NCBI GenBank assembly: GCA_965249035.1
Contig: CBDFKV010000007.1
Coordinates: forward strand, 1,488,001-1,552,000
DNA: 64,000 bases
From: CBDFKV01 sp965249035
Lineage (GTDB): Bacteria; Pseudomonadota; Gammaproteobacteria; Arenicellales; Poriferihabitantaceae
Direction: 5' to 3'
A program made the position numbers and the translations under genes. The first letter of the stretch is position 1; each line of letters opens with the position of its first letter. Under the pieces are notes generated by a model, which saw nothing but the letters and a program-made list of their open reading frames with translations, had not been told where the DNA came from and ran no database searches. Positions 1 through 8,884 of the stretch are shown here, piece after piece.

Positions 1-186
1 CTCTTCAAACTGCATGGCTGCGGTGGTGCGATCAAAACCAACCCATAGCGGGATGCTGAGTAGAAACTCAGCCACTGCCACTACCACACTCGCCATCCGC
101 GCACGCGGGGCATCACAAAACGCAAGGATCAAGCCGCCGCCGATGATCGGCAACCATATCAGCAGGCTCAGTAAATATTCTGTCAT
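1..186 (-). CDS. nuoM: NADH-quinone oxidoreductase subunit M (NuoM), N-terminal part only
   Basis: Only the first 62 codons are inside the window; the gene continues past the left edge. The reading starts at an ATG at 186 and opens with MTEYLLSLLIWLPIIGGG, a hydrophobic first membrane helix typical of NuoM, the second antiporter-like proton channel of complex I. It lies 21 bases after the nuoL stop on the same strand, exactly where nuoM is expected. The assignment rests on position and the hydrophobic start; too little is present to see the conserved channel residues. Confidence 0.85.
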   Translation of the reverse strand, partial: MTEYLLSLLIWLPIIGGGLILAFCDAPRARMASVVVAVAEFLLSIPLWVGFDRTTAAMQFEE

Positions 187-207
187 CTTTTTTCTCTTGT
201 TCCTGCT

Positions 208-2190
208 CTAATTACTTGCGAGTAGGAATGGCATGAACAGCGCTAAACTCAATAATACAAATAAGCCAATAATCATGGCAAAGGCATAGTGATACACGTA
301 ACCCGTTTGTATGTGCTTAAACCACCCGGAAGCTCTGCCGACCAAGCGGGCAGTGCCATTGACGATTCCATTATCGATCAAGCCAGCATCAACATGTTTC
401 CACAGCATCTTACCCAAACTAACAGAACCCTTAGCGAACACCGCTTGATACAGCTCGTCAACCCAATATTTGTTCTCGAGCATGCGTGTAATCGGCGCGA
501 AAGTGTTGGCGACAACGCCGGGTAAATCGGTCCTTTTGATGTAAAACAACCAGGCCATAAAAATACCGCCAACCGCTAGCCAAAAAGGTGCCGCCATAAC
601 GCCGTGTTTCATAGTCGCCAACAGCAAAGTTATACCGTGCGAGCCATGTGCGTGTTCAGCCATTGGTGCTAACACGTCGTGCTCGGGCAAAATTTTAATC
701 GATTCGCCAAAATAGTTGCCAAACAACATTGGCTCAAAGTACATCGCACCCGCAATCACCGATGGGATCGCCAATAACACCAGCGGCCATAACACCACGC
801 CCGGTGATTCGTGCAAGTGTTTCTTAGTATGTTCATCCGCCCGGCTTGATCCATGGAAAGTCATAAACATCAGCCGGAACGAGTAAAACGCGGTCACAAA
901 TACACCGAGCAATACCGCGATATAAGCGTAGCCCGCAGCCGGATTAGTGCTGGCATGCACCGCCTCGATAATCGCGTCTTTAGAGAAAAACCCAGCAAAC
1001 GGCGGAATCCCAGCCAAGGCTAAAGAGCCAATGAACATGGTGATGTAGGTAATCGGCATGATGGCTTTTAAGCCACCCATCTTGCGCATGTCTTGCTCAT
1101 GATGCATCGCGATAATCACCGAGCCAGCGCCGAGGAATAGCAAGGCTTTGAAAAACGCGTGGGTGCCGAGATGAAAAATTGCTACCTGATACGCCGAAGC
1201 ACCCAAGGCAACCGTCATATAGCCGAGTTGTGACAAAGTTGAATAAGCCACCACCCGTTTGATGTCGTTTTGCACCAAGCCCACCAGCGCCATAAAAATT
1301 GCAGTCGTGGCACCAATCACCAAGACCACCGATAACGCTGTTTCGGATAGTTCGAACAAGGGTGACATCCGCGCCACCATGAAAATACCTGCGGTAACCA
1401 TGGTCGCGGCGTGAATCAATGCAGAAATCGGGGTTGGGCCTTCCATAGAATCGGGCAGCCACACGTGTAGCGGCACTTGCGCCGACTTACCCATCGCGCC
1501 AACAAACAACAGCAGGCAAATCACCGTCACCCATTTGGCGTCACCAAAGGTCGTGCTCACTTGCAAGTCTTTTACGCTTTCTGCTTGTGAGAAAACGCTA
1601 GCGTAGTCCAACGTACCAAAGACCATCAACACCGCCGCAATACCGAGCAAAAAGCCAAAGTCGCCGACACGATTAACCAAAAATGCTTTCATGTTGGCGA
1701 ACACCGCGGTTTCACGCGTATGCCAAAAGCCGATCAATAGGTACGAAACCAAGCCAACCGCTTCCCAGCCAAAGAACAGTTGCAAGAAGTTATTCGACAT
1801 GACCAGCATCAGCATCGAAAAAGTAAACAGCGAGATATAGGCGAAAAAGCGCTGATAACCCGGATCCTCGTGCATATAGCCAATCGTATAGATGTGCACC
1901 ATCAGCGACACGAATGTCACCACGACCATCATGGTGGCGGTCAGTGCATCGATCAAAAAGCCGATGTGAAAACCAATGCCGCCGCTGGTCGCCCAGGTAT
2001 ACACATCACCGTTGAAGGTATTACCCGCTCGAACGTCGAAATAGACCATAACCGACATCACGAAGGCAGCAAACACCCCCAAGATGGTGACCCAGTGTGA
2101 TCCACTGCGGCCAATGGTATTGCCCCAAAATCCGGCGATAATTGCGCCGAGCAAGCACACTAACGGGGTCAGGAGATAGATGGATTGCAT
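208..2190 (-). CDS. nuoL: NADH-quinone oxidoreductase subunit L (NuoL)
   Basis: Largest antiporter-like membrane subunit of respiratory complex I, one of the proton-pumping modules in the cytoplasmic membrane. The 660 residues are almost entirely hydrophobic helices. The diagnostic stretch GWEAVGLVSYLLIG lies at about residues 141-154 (conserved Glu of TM5), and the long conserved block from GKSAQVPLHVWLPDSMEGPT to the following ALIHAATMVTAG spans about 234-268 (conserved Lys/His residues of the channel). Length is slightly above the roughly 610-residue E. coli protein. It follows nuoK by 7 bases and precedes nuoM, within a polycistronic nuoA-N operon. Confidence 0.97.
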   Translation of the reverse strand: MQSIYLLTPLVCLLGAIIAGFWGNTIGRSGSHWVTILGVFAAFVMSVMVYFDVRAGNTFNGDVYTWATSGGIGFHIGFLIDALTATMMVVVTFVSLMVHIYTIGYMHEDPGYQRFFAYISLFTFSMLMLVMSNNFLQLFFGWEAVGLVSYLLIGFWHTRETAVFANMKAFLVNRVGDFGFLLGIAAVLMVFGTLDYASVFSQAESVKDLQVSTTFGDAKWVTVICLLLFVGAMGKSAQVPLHVWLPDSMEGPTPISALIHAATMVTAGIFMVARMSPLFELSETALSVVLVIGATTAIFMALVGLVQNDIKRVVAYSTLSQLGYMTVALGASAYQVAIFHLGTHAFFKALLFLGAGSVIIAMHHEQDMRKMGGLKAIMPITYITMFIGSLALAGIPPFAGFFSKDAIIEAVHASTNPAAGYAYIAVLLGVFVTAFYSFRLMFMTFHGSSRADEHTKKHLHESPGVVLWPLVLLAIPSVIAGAMYFEPMLFGNYFGESIKILPEHDVLAPMAEHAHGSHGITLLLATMKHGVMAAPFWLAVGGIFMAWLFYIKRTDLPGVVANTFAPITRMLENKYWVDELYQAVFAKGSVSLGKMLWKHVDAGLIDNGIVNGTARLVGRASGWFKHIQTGYVYHYAFAMIIGLFVLLSLALFMPFLLASN

Positions 2191-2197
2191 ATCGCGC

Positions 2198-2503
2198 CTA
2201 ACCTCGTAGAGAATCCAATTCGCTGACGTTGATCGTCTGGCGATTTCTAAATAAGACGATCAGGATCGCCAAGCCAATCGCAGCTTCAGCCGCAGCCACC
2301 GTCAAGATGAAGAAGACGAAAACCTGGCCTGCGGTGTCGCCTAAATATTGAGAGAAGGCGACGAAGTTCATATTGACCGCCAACAGCATTAATTCAATCG
2401 ACATCAAAATGATCAGCAGGTTTTTCCGATTCAGAAAAATCCCGACAATGCTCAGCGCAAACAGGATCGCGCCCAAAATCAAATAGTGCGCTAAAGGAAT
2501 CAC
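2198..2503 (-). CDS. nuoK: NADH-quinone oxidoreductase subunit K (NuoK)
   Basis: Small 101-residue membrane subunit of complex I, homologous to MrpC and mitochondrial ND4L, with three predicted helices. The middle of the protein has the family pattern NLLIILMSIELMLLAVNMNF, including the conserved membrane-embedded Glu (SIELM), and a second Glu in AAAEAAIGLAI. Length equals that of the E. coli protein. Its start overlaps the nuoJ stop by four bases, which suggests translational coupling. Confidence 0.97.
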   Translation of the reverse strand: MIPLAHYLILGAILFALSIVGIFLNRKNLLIILMSIELMLLAVNMNFVAFSQYLGDTAGQVFVFFILTVAAAEAAIGLAILIVLFRNRQTINVSELDSLRG

Positions 2504-3114
2504 GCGTCACCTCCGCCTTCAGATTTCATCGACACGATACGCAGGCGATCCTCTCGCTTGACCACAACTTGCTGTGCCGGGTTGACCGCTTTGTTACCCG
2601 GCCGCGCACCCGGGCGGTGCGTCAACGCAATCGCGGCGATCATCGCTACCAATAAAATCAAGGACGCCACTTCAAAGGCAAACACGTAGTCAGTATAAAT
2701 CACCAGGCCTAGGGCTTTGGTATTGCTGTAATCGGCAGCAAAGCGTCCTGGCTCGGGAAAATCAGCCGGAGTAAAGCTGCTGGTCATCACCAACACCAAC
2801 TCAGCGACCAGAACCACAACGATGACTGCACCCAGTGGCAGATAACGGGTAAACCCAGCGCGCATGGCGGCCAAATCAACATCCAGCATCATCACCACAA
2901 ACAAGAACAGCACCATCACCGCGCCGACATAGACCAGCACCAGAACAATCGCCAAGAACTCTGCTTGCAGCGTCAGCCACACACCAGAGGCGCTAACGAA
3001 AGCCAATACCAACGACAAGGCAGCGCGAACTGGATTGCGCACCGTCACCACCGCAACCGCTGCGGCGACGGTCAAGGTCGCGAATAAGTAAAAACTAAAG
3101 TGCAGAAATGTCAT
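2500..3114 (-). CDS. nuoJ: NADH-quinone oxidoreductase subunit J (NuoJ)
   Basis: 204-residue membrane subunit of complex I (ND6 homologue). Five hydrophobic segments are visible in the first about 165 residues, including the conserved helix LVLVYVGAVMVLFLFVVMML that carries the pi-bulge Tyr/Gly region. A short basic, hydrophilic tail (KREDRLRIVSMKSEGGGDA) follows. The gene sits between nuoI (20-base gap) and nuoK (four-base overlap), in the standard order. Confidence 0.96.
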   Translation of the reverse strand: MTFLHFSFYLFATLTVAAAVAVVTVRNPVRAALSLVLAFVSASGVWLTLQAEFLAIVLVLVYVGAVMVLFLFVVMMLDVDLAAMRAGFTRYLPLGAVIVVVLVAELVLVMTSSFTPADFPEPGRFAADYSNTKALGLVIYTDYVFAFEVASLILLVAMIAAIALTHRPGARPGNKAVNPAQQVVVKREDRLRIVSMKSEGGGDA

Positions 3115-3134
3115 CAGCCAATATTGTTGTCATA

Positions 3135-3632
3135 CTATCTGTGATAAGGCGCATCTTGGGCACGATTGGCAGCAATCGACTCTTCATGTTCATCGCCAAT
3201 CGACAATAACTGCTGCTTGGTTATGACCCGTTGCGTCTCTGGATTTTCCATATGAAATTCGTGCAGATGCGTCATCACGATCGCATCAACCGGGCACGCT
3301 TCTTCGCAATAGCCGCAGTAGATGCACTTAAATAAATCGATATCATAACGTTTGGTGCGGCGCTCACCGGTCGGCAATTCATTCGACTCAATCGTAATCG
3401 CCATCGCCGGGCATGCAGCTTCGCATAATTTACAAGCGATGCAGCGTTCAGAGCCATCATCATAGCGACGTAACGCGTGCAAACCCCGAAAACGCACCGA
3501 TTTGGGCGTTTTTTCTTCGGGGTAAAAAATGGTCAGCTTGGGGCTGAACATGTGCCGACCGGTCACTCCCAGGCCTTTGCCCAACTCGACCAGTCCAAAC
3601 GTTTTGATAAAATGTTTTAGGCTAAAACCCAT
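3135..3632 (-). CDS. nuoI: NADH-quinone oxidoreductase subunit I (NuoI), two [4Fe-4S] clusters
   Basis: Peripheral-arm subunit of complex I carrying clusters N6a and N6b, which pass electrons toward NuoB. Two ferredoxin motifs are visible: CIACKLCEAACP (Cys 64, 67, 70, 74) and CIYCGYCEEACP (Cys 103, 106, 109, 113). The 165-residue length is typical of the shorter proteobacterial NuoI. An N-terminal amphipathic segment precedes the first cluster. The gene is 11 bases after nuoH in the operon. Confidence 0.97.
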   Translation of the reverse strand: MGFSLKHFIKTFGLVELGKGLGVTGRHMFSPKLTIFYPEEKTPKSVRFRGLHALRRYDDGSERCIACKLCEAACPAMAITIESNELPTGERRTKRYDIDLFKCIYCGYCEEACPVDAIVMTHLHEFHMENPETQRVITKQQLLSIGDEHEESIAANRAQDAPYHR

Positions 3633-3643
3633 ATCATCACACC

Positions 3644-4702
3644 TTATCGGAAAATAAAATCAAACGGCGTGTAAAACCGCACCACGCCAATCACTATGAT
3701 CCACACAAAAGTGACTGGGATAAACACCTTCCAGCCCAGACGCATAATTTGATCGTAACGATAGCGTGGGAACGTGGCTCGAGACCACAAGAAGAAAAAG
3801 GCCATAAACGCGACCTTAGCGAAAAACCAAACAAACCCCGGAACCCAGGTAAACGGCGCAATATCTAGGGGTGGCAACCAGCCGCCTAAGAATAACAAGG
3901 CGGATAGCGCTGCAATCAGAATCATATTGGCGTATTCGGCCAAGAAAAAGACTGCAAAGGCCATGCCAGAGTATTCGACGTGGAAACCAGCAACAATTTC
4001 AGACTCGCCTTCCGCAACGTCAAACGGCGCGCGGTTGGTTTCGGCCAAACCCGAGATAAAATAAACCACAAACAACGGGAATAAGGGCAAGAAGTACCAC
4101 TGCCAGAACCCGCCTTGTTGGCCTAGCACAATATCTTGTAAATTCAACGAGCCCGCGACCATCAATACTCCGACCAAGGCAAAGCCCATGGCCAGTTCAT
4201 AAGCCACAATTTGTGCCGCGGAGCGCATCGCGCCCAAAAATGCATATTTAGAGTTCGATGCCCAACCGGCAATAATCACGCCGTAAACCCCGAGCGAGGT
4301 TAAAGCGAGGATATACAACAAGCCCGCATCAATATCGGCAACCACCATGCCTTCGCTAAACGGCACTACCGCCCAAGCGGCCACCGCAGGCGCAATCGAT
4401 AAAATCGGTGCTCCCAAAAACAAAAACTTATTCGACTTGCTCGGAATGATGATCTCTTTGAACATCAGCTTGACCGCATCAGCAATTGGCTGCAACCAGC
4501 CTTTGGGGCCCACTCTGTTAGGCCCGGTGCGGATCTGCATATAGCCGATCAACTTGCGCTCAGCAAAGGTGAAGTAGGCCACCGCAATCATCAATGGCAA
4601 GACAATAATAATGAGCTTCCACAGCGTCCAGAAGAAATAAACCAGTGTTTCCGGCAGGAAGGAAAAGAAGCTGAAGAACCAGCTATGCAAACCTTCAATC
4701 AT
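3644..4702 (-). CDS. nuoH: NADH-quinone oxidoreductase subunit H (NuoH)
   Basis: Membrane subunit (ND1 homologue) that forms the quinone-binding chamber at the junction of the two arms of complex I. The 352 residues contain about eight hydrophobic helices. Conserved family blocks include FAERKLIGYMQIRTGPNRVG near residue 47-66 and AETNRAPFDVAEGESEIVAG near 220-240, with the acidic loop lining the quinone channel. Its start overlaps the nuoG stop by four bases. Confidence 0.97.
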   Translation of the reverse strand: MIEGLHSWFFSFFSFLPETLVYFFWTLWKLIIIVLPLMIAVAYFTFAERKLIGYMQIRTGPNRVGPKGWLQPIADAVKLMFKEIIIPSKSNKFLFLGAPILSIAPAVAAWAVVPFSEGMVVADIDAGLLYILALTSLGVYGVIIAGWASNSKYAFLGAMRSAAQIVAYELAMGFALVGVLMVAGSLNLQDIVLGQQGGFWQWYFLPLFPLFVVYFISGLAETNRAPFDVAEGESEIVAGFHVEYSGMAFAVFFLAEYANMILIAALSALLFLGGWLPPLDIAPFTWVPGFVWFFAKVAFMAFFFLWSRATFPRYRYDQIMRLGWKVFIPVTFVWIIVIGVVRFYTPFDFIFR

Positions 4703-7137
4703 GCTAACGCCTCCTTAGCTGCTGACGCTGGCGGCACTGATACAGTCACTGGTGCTGTACCACTTAAGCTGGCTGTTTCACGATACGCGCTGGGAATATA
4801 CACACAACCATCTGGCCACCGATCATTCACCACCAGAGGCAACAGTGCGCTACGTTTACCTTGCTCTACGGCAACCATCGTTGCATCGCCCAAATCTAAT
4901 TGGTCTGCAGTATTTTGATTCAGGCCAACTATCGGGCCTGGGTTATCAGCAGTCCGCTGCAAAGCGTCGGCATGCCGAACGGTTGCATCAACCCGATATA
5001 TTGGTGTATCGACGATTCGTTGTAACTGTTTATTAGACTTTGATTCTGGAGTTTCAACCAATTCCACGCCGCGCTGCTCAATAATGCCTATATCGCCAAG
5101 GCTGATTTCATCGCGGACATCGTTAAGGTCAATATAGTCAAAACCCGGGACATTGAGAAAATTAGCCAATACCCGCAATACTTTCCAGCTGGGTCGCGCT
5201 TCGGCTACAGGCGCCGCCGCTGCTACGGTCGTTTGTAGCTGACCCTCGCAGTTAATATACGAACCAGAGGATTCCGCGTAGCTGCCAATGGGCAGTAAGA
5301 CATCGGCATAGTTAATCGCGTCTTCATCCATAAATGCAGCAAACTGCACCACAAAATCAGCATCAATCATCGCTTGCAACGCTTGATCTTGGCGATGTGT
5401 ATCTAAACCTGGCTCTATACCCAATAAAACGTACGCGTGTAACGGGTTGACCAACATCTGGCGCGCATTCAAGCCTGGCTTAGTAACCACCTCACCGTTC
5501 AATCCCCGATGAGGAACCGCACCTGCGGCCCAAGCGGCAGCTGAATTCGCTTCTGGCAATATCACCAACTTCGCCCCCGTGTGGTCAGCGATCCAACGCG
5601 CAGCTGCTTGCAGATTCGCCGCGTCGGGATGTTGCTGAGCCGTAGCGCCCAAAATAACCGCCTTGGGTTGGCCAGATTCCGCACACAGGCTCTTAGCCAT
5701 GGCTTTAGCGGGCTCATTGCTTTTCTTACTGTGTGAGCCAATGCGCTCATCGAGTTCGATTCCCAGCCGGTTCGCCACTTCCGCAGCAATATCGGCCAAG
5801 CCCGCAAATAGCGCCGACGGCGTTACGCTGCGCTGCGCGTGCAAATCAAAATGAAAGTCGTAATCGACGGTATTGAGTGCTGAGATTTGACAACCATTTT
5901 TGGTTGCTGCCTGGCGCAAAAATAAGCCCAATAAAGGTTGCTCTTTACGAACGTTTGAGCCAACTAATAGTACCTGACCGAGATTTTCGAACTCCGCGAT
6001 GGGCAACTCGGTGCCCGGGTAAAGCGGCGCAGCGTCATCACCACTAAAATCTTCGTTGCGCAAGCGATGGTCTATATTTTGACTGCCCAGACCACGCAAT
6101 AATTTCTGAAACAGGTAAAACTCTTCCAGCGATGCCGCTGGGCTAACTAAGCCGCCGATTTGGTCAGCGCCATAGCGATTAATCACTGTTTTCAAGCCCG
6201 CAGAGGCGTGCTTAAAAGCAGTTTCCCAATCAACTTCGCGCCAGCCATGCCCATCTTTGATCATTGGCGTTTGCAAACGCTTACCTTCGATCACAGCTTC
6301 ATAGCTGAATCGATCACGGTCCGCCAACCATTCTTGGTTGATCGCCGCATTGTCACGCGGCACTGTCCGCATAATTTCACCACGCAGCGTTTGAATAGAA
6401 ATATTCGCACCCACACAGTCGTGCGGACTAATCGAAGGATGATTCTTCATCTCCCAAATGCGCGCGGCATACTTGGACGGCTTGGCCGTCAAGGCACCGA
6501 CTGGGCACAAATCGATCACATTACCTGATATTTCCGAGTCGACCGAATTGGTCAAAAATGAATCAATATCTGAGCTTTGGTCTGTTTGACCTGGGAAAGT
6601 ACCAATTTTGGTGTGCTCTCCACGCCCAAAAGCGCCCATTTCCATGACGCCAGCTATTTCGTCACCATAGCGAACGCAGCGGGTGCAATGAATACAGCGG
6701 GTCATCCAGGTTGCGATCAACGGCCCAATATCTTTGCTCGCTACTTGCCGCTTAGGCTCGTGATAACGGGAGGCATTGGCACCATATTCAATCGATTGAT
6801 CTTGCAAGGGGCACTCACCACCCTGATCACAAATAGGGCAATCCAGCGGGTGATTGATCAGTAAAAATTCCATCGTGCCCGATTGAGCCGTGGTCGCACG
6901 CTCAGATTGCGTTTGTACTTTCATGCCATCAGCAATCGGTGTCGCACAAGCAGGTAGCGGCTTGGGGGCATTCTCCACGTCCACCAAACACATACGGCAA
7001 TTGGCAGCGATCGATAATTTGGGGTGATAACAAAAGCGCGGAATATGGATTCCTGCGGCGTCAGTCGCCGTAATCAGCATTTGCCCCGCTTCTACTTCGA
7101 GAGTTTTGCCGTCAACCTCTATCAGAACCTTACTCAT
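4699..7137 (-). CDS. nuoG: NADH-quinone oxidoreductase subunit G (NuoG)
   Basis: Large iron-sulfur subunit of complex I, 812 residues. The N-terminal [2Fe-2S] ligands are Cys 36, 47, 50 and 64. The His/Cys cluster motif HPLDCPICDQGGECPLQD gives His 96 and Cys 100, 103, 109. The following [4Fe-4S] motif CIHCTRCVRY gives Cys 148, 151, 154, with a fourth ligand in DLCPVGALT near residue 210. The rest is a molybdopterin-oxidoreductase-like domain that in this family no longer binds molybdenum; no extra N7 cluster Cys motif is obvious. The gene overlaps nuoF and nuoH by four bases each. Confidence 0.96.
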   Translation of the reverse strand: MSKVLIEVDGKTLEVEAGQMLITATDAAGIHIPRFCYHPKLSIAANCRMCLVDVENAPKPLPACATPIADGMKVQTQSERATTAQSGTMEFLLINHPLDCPICDQGGECPLQDQSIEYGANASRYHEPKRQVASKDIGPLIATWMTRCIHCTRCVRYGDEIAGVMEMGAFGRGEHTKIGTFPGQTDQSSDIDSFLTNSVDSEISGNVIDLCPVGALTAKPSKYAARIWEMKNHPSISPHDCVGANISIQTLRGEIMRTVPRDNAAINQEWLADRDRFSYEAVIEGKRLQTPMIKDGHGWREVDWETAFKHASAGLKTVINRYGADQIGGLVSPAASLEEFYLFQKLLRGLGSQNIDHRLRNEDFSGDDAAPLYPGTELPIAEFENLGQVLLVGSNVRKEQPLLGLFLRQAATKNGCQISALNTVDYDFHFDLHAQRSVTPSALFAGLADIAAEVANRLGIELDERIGSHSKKSNEPAKAMAKSLCAESGQPKAVILGATAQQHPDAANLQAAARWIADHTGAKLVILPEANSAAAWAAGAVPHRGLNGEVVTKPGLNARQMLVNPLHAYVLLGIEPGLDTHRQDQALQAMIDADFVVQFAAFMDEDAINYADVLLPIGSYAESSGSYINCEGQLQTTVAAAAPVAEARPSWKVLRVLANFLNVPGFDYIDLNDVRDEISLGDIGIIEQRGVELVETPESKSNKQLQRIVDTPIYRVDATVRHADALQRTADNPGPIVGLNQNTADQLDLGDATMVAVEQGKRSALLPLVVNDRWPDGCVYIPSAYRETASLSGTAPVTVSVPPASAAKEALA

Positions 7138-8414
7138 GCTGCTGACGCCTTGGTGTTCAATGCCGGAATTTTTGCTTCAAACTCGTGCCGATAGTGTTTC
7201 AGAAAGCTCTGAACTGGCCACGCTGCTGCATCGCCCAAGGCGCAAATCGTTCGCCCTTCAATTCGATTGGCCACATCCAGCAAGGTATCTAAATCTTCCG
7301 GTGTACCGTCACCTGAATTGATCCGCTTGATAATCCGATACAACCAACCAGTACCCTCGCGACAGGGCGTACACTGGCCACAAGATTCTTCGTGATAAAA
7401 ATACGACAAGCGTTCCAGCGCAGACACCATACACGTAGTTTCGTCCATCACGATGACTGAGCCTGCACCCAGAGCCGTACCCGCATCACGCAGGGCATCA
7501 TAATCCATCGTAGTTTCGAGCATTTGTTCAGCGGGCATAACCGGCACCGAGGAACCCCCTGGAATCACGGCTTTGAGCTTGCGCCCTTTCCAGACACCGC
7601 CCGCCATTTCAAGCAAATCCTTAAACGGAATACCCATCGGTACTTCAAAGTTTCCGGGATTTTCCACATGCCCAGACACCGAAAAGACTTTAGTCCCGCC
7701 GGAATTTAAGACGCCAATGTCGCGAAACCATTCGCCGCCATTGCGCATAATCGCGGGTACCGAAGCCAAAGTCTCGGTGTTATTAATTGTGGTCGGCTTA
7801 CCAAATAAACCGTATTGCGCAGGAAATGGTGGCTTAAAGCGTGGCTGGCCTTTTTTGCCTTCGACCGACTCCAATAAAGCGGTTTCTTCACCGCAGATAT
7901 ACGCACCCGCACCCAAATGCACGTGGATATCAAAATCAAAACCCATGCCCAATATGTTCTTACCCAAATAGCCTGCTTCTCGTGCTTCAGCTAGCGCGGC
8001 TTCAAAGCGTTCGTACGGCTCCCAGAACTCACCACGAATGTAGTTATAACCAGCAGAACAATCCATGGTATAGCCCGCGATGATCATCCCCTCAACCAAG
8101 GCGTGTGGATTGAAACGCAAGATATCGCGGTCTTTGCAGGTGCCGGGCTCGCCTTCGTCCGAATTACAAACGATGTAACTGTCATCACCAGAGCCGCGCG
8201 GCATAAAACTCCACTTAATTCCTGGTGGAAAACCTGCACCACCTCGACCGCGCAGATTTGAAGTTTTCAGCGTCTCGATGATTTCTACCGGATCGGTTTT
8301 CTGCTTAAGAATCTTTTCCAGCGCAGCATAGCCATCGGCTTTTCGGTATGACTTAAGCTTCCAAGGTTTTTTCAGGCTCGGCTCGGGCAGACAAACGTAG
8401 ACTTGCTTGCTCAT
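7134..8414 (-). CDS. nuoF: NADH-quinone oxidoreductase subunit F (NuoF), NADH/FMN-binding
   Basis: Electron-input subunit of complex I that binds NADH, FMN and the N3 [4Fe-4S] cluster. Visible motifs are GRGGAGFPPGIKW at 55-67 (NADH-binding glycine loop), GAGAYICGEETALLESVEG at about 168-186 (FMN-binding), and ESCGQCTPCREGTGW from 343 with Cys 345, 348, 351, plus Cys 391 as the fourth cluster ligand. The 426-residue length is normal. It overlaps nuoE and nuoG by four bases, so the three subunits of the NADH module are translationally coupled. Confidence 0.98.
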   Translation of the reverse strand: MSKQVYVCLPEPSLKKPWKLKSYRKADGYAALEKILKQKTDPVEIIETLKTSNLRGRGGAGFPPGIKWSFMPRGSGDDSYIVCNSDEGEPGTCKDRDILRFNPHALVEGMIIAGYTMDCSAGYNYIRGEFWEPYERFEAALAEAREAGYLGKNILGMGFDFDIHVHLGAGAYICGEETALLESVEGKKGQPRFKPPFPAQYGLFGKPTTINNTETLASVPAIMRNGGEWFRDIGVLNSGGTKVFSVSGHVENPGNFEVPMGIPFKDLLEMAGGVWKGRKLKAVIPGGSSVPVMPAEQMLETTMDYDALRDAGTALGAGSVIVMDETTCMVSALERLSYFYHEESCGQCTPCREGTGWLYRIIKRINSGDGTPEDLDTLLDVANRIEGRTICALGDAAAWPVQSFLKHYRHEFEAKIPALNTKASAA

Positions 8415-8884
8415 GCGCCTAACCCCGTTAGTAATTCGTCAATGCTTTCGGGTGTCAGATTTTCAACGTACTCTTTATTTAACTGCATCATCGGCGCGCC
8501 TGCACAAGCACCCAAACACTCAACTTCTTTTAAACCGAATTTGCCATCTGCAGTGACGCTACCGAGCTTGATCCCAAGCTTGTTTTCAAGGTGCGCAACT
8601 ACTTCGGCAGAACCGCGCAACATGCACGATATATTGGTGCAGACTTTGATCGTGTGCTCGCCGGTTGGTTGATGTTCATACATCGAGTAAAACGTCGCCA
8701 CTTCGTAGGCACGAATCGGAGGAATTCCAACCAATTCAGCTACATAGCAAATTCGTTCTTGGTTCAGATAGCCCAATTCTTCCTGCATGATTCGCAGCGC
8801 AGCCATCGTCACCGACGCCCGCTTATCAGCGGGATACTTCGCCGCCTCTTGTTCGATGTGATCTAATGACGTTTGCGATAACAT
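8411..8884 (-). CDS. nuoE: NADH-quinone oxidoreductase subunit E (NuoE), [2Fe-2S]
   Basis: 157-residue thioredoxin-fold subunit of the NADH dehydrogenase module. The four [2Fe-2S] ligands can be placed at Cys 82 and 87 (VCTNISCML) and Cys 123 and 127 (ECLGACAGAP). An N-terminal helical part includes YVAELVGIPPIRAYEVATFY, typical of the family. The start overlaps the end of nuoD by a single base. Confidence 0.97.
   Translation of the reverse strand: MLSQTSLDHIEQEAAKYPADKRASVTMAALRIMQEELGYLNQERICYVAELVGIPPIRAYEVATFYSMYEHQPTGEHTIKVCTNISCMLRGSAEVVAHLENKLGIKLGSVTADGKFGLKEVECLGACAGAPMMQLNKEYVENLTPESIDELLTGLGA

Noticed and set aside
4752..5854. Several open frames on the plus strand across nuoG
   Set aside because: They lie antisense to a well-conserved nuoG reading frame, have no ribosome binding sites or recognisable domains, and are explained by the codon bias of the real gene.
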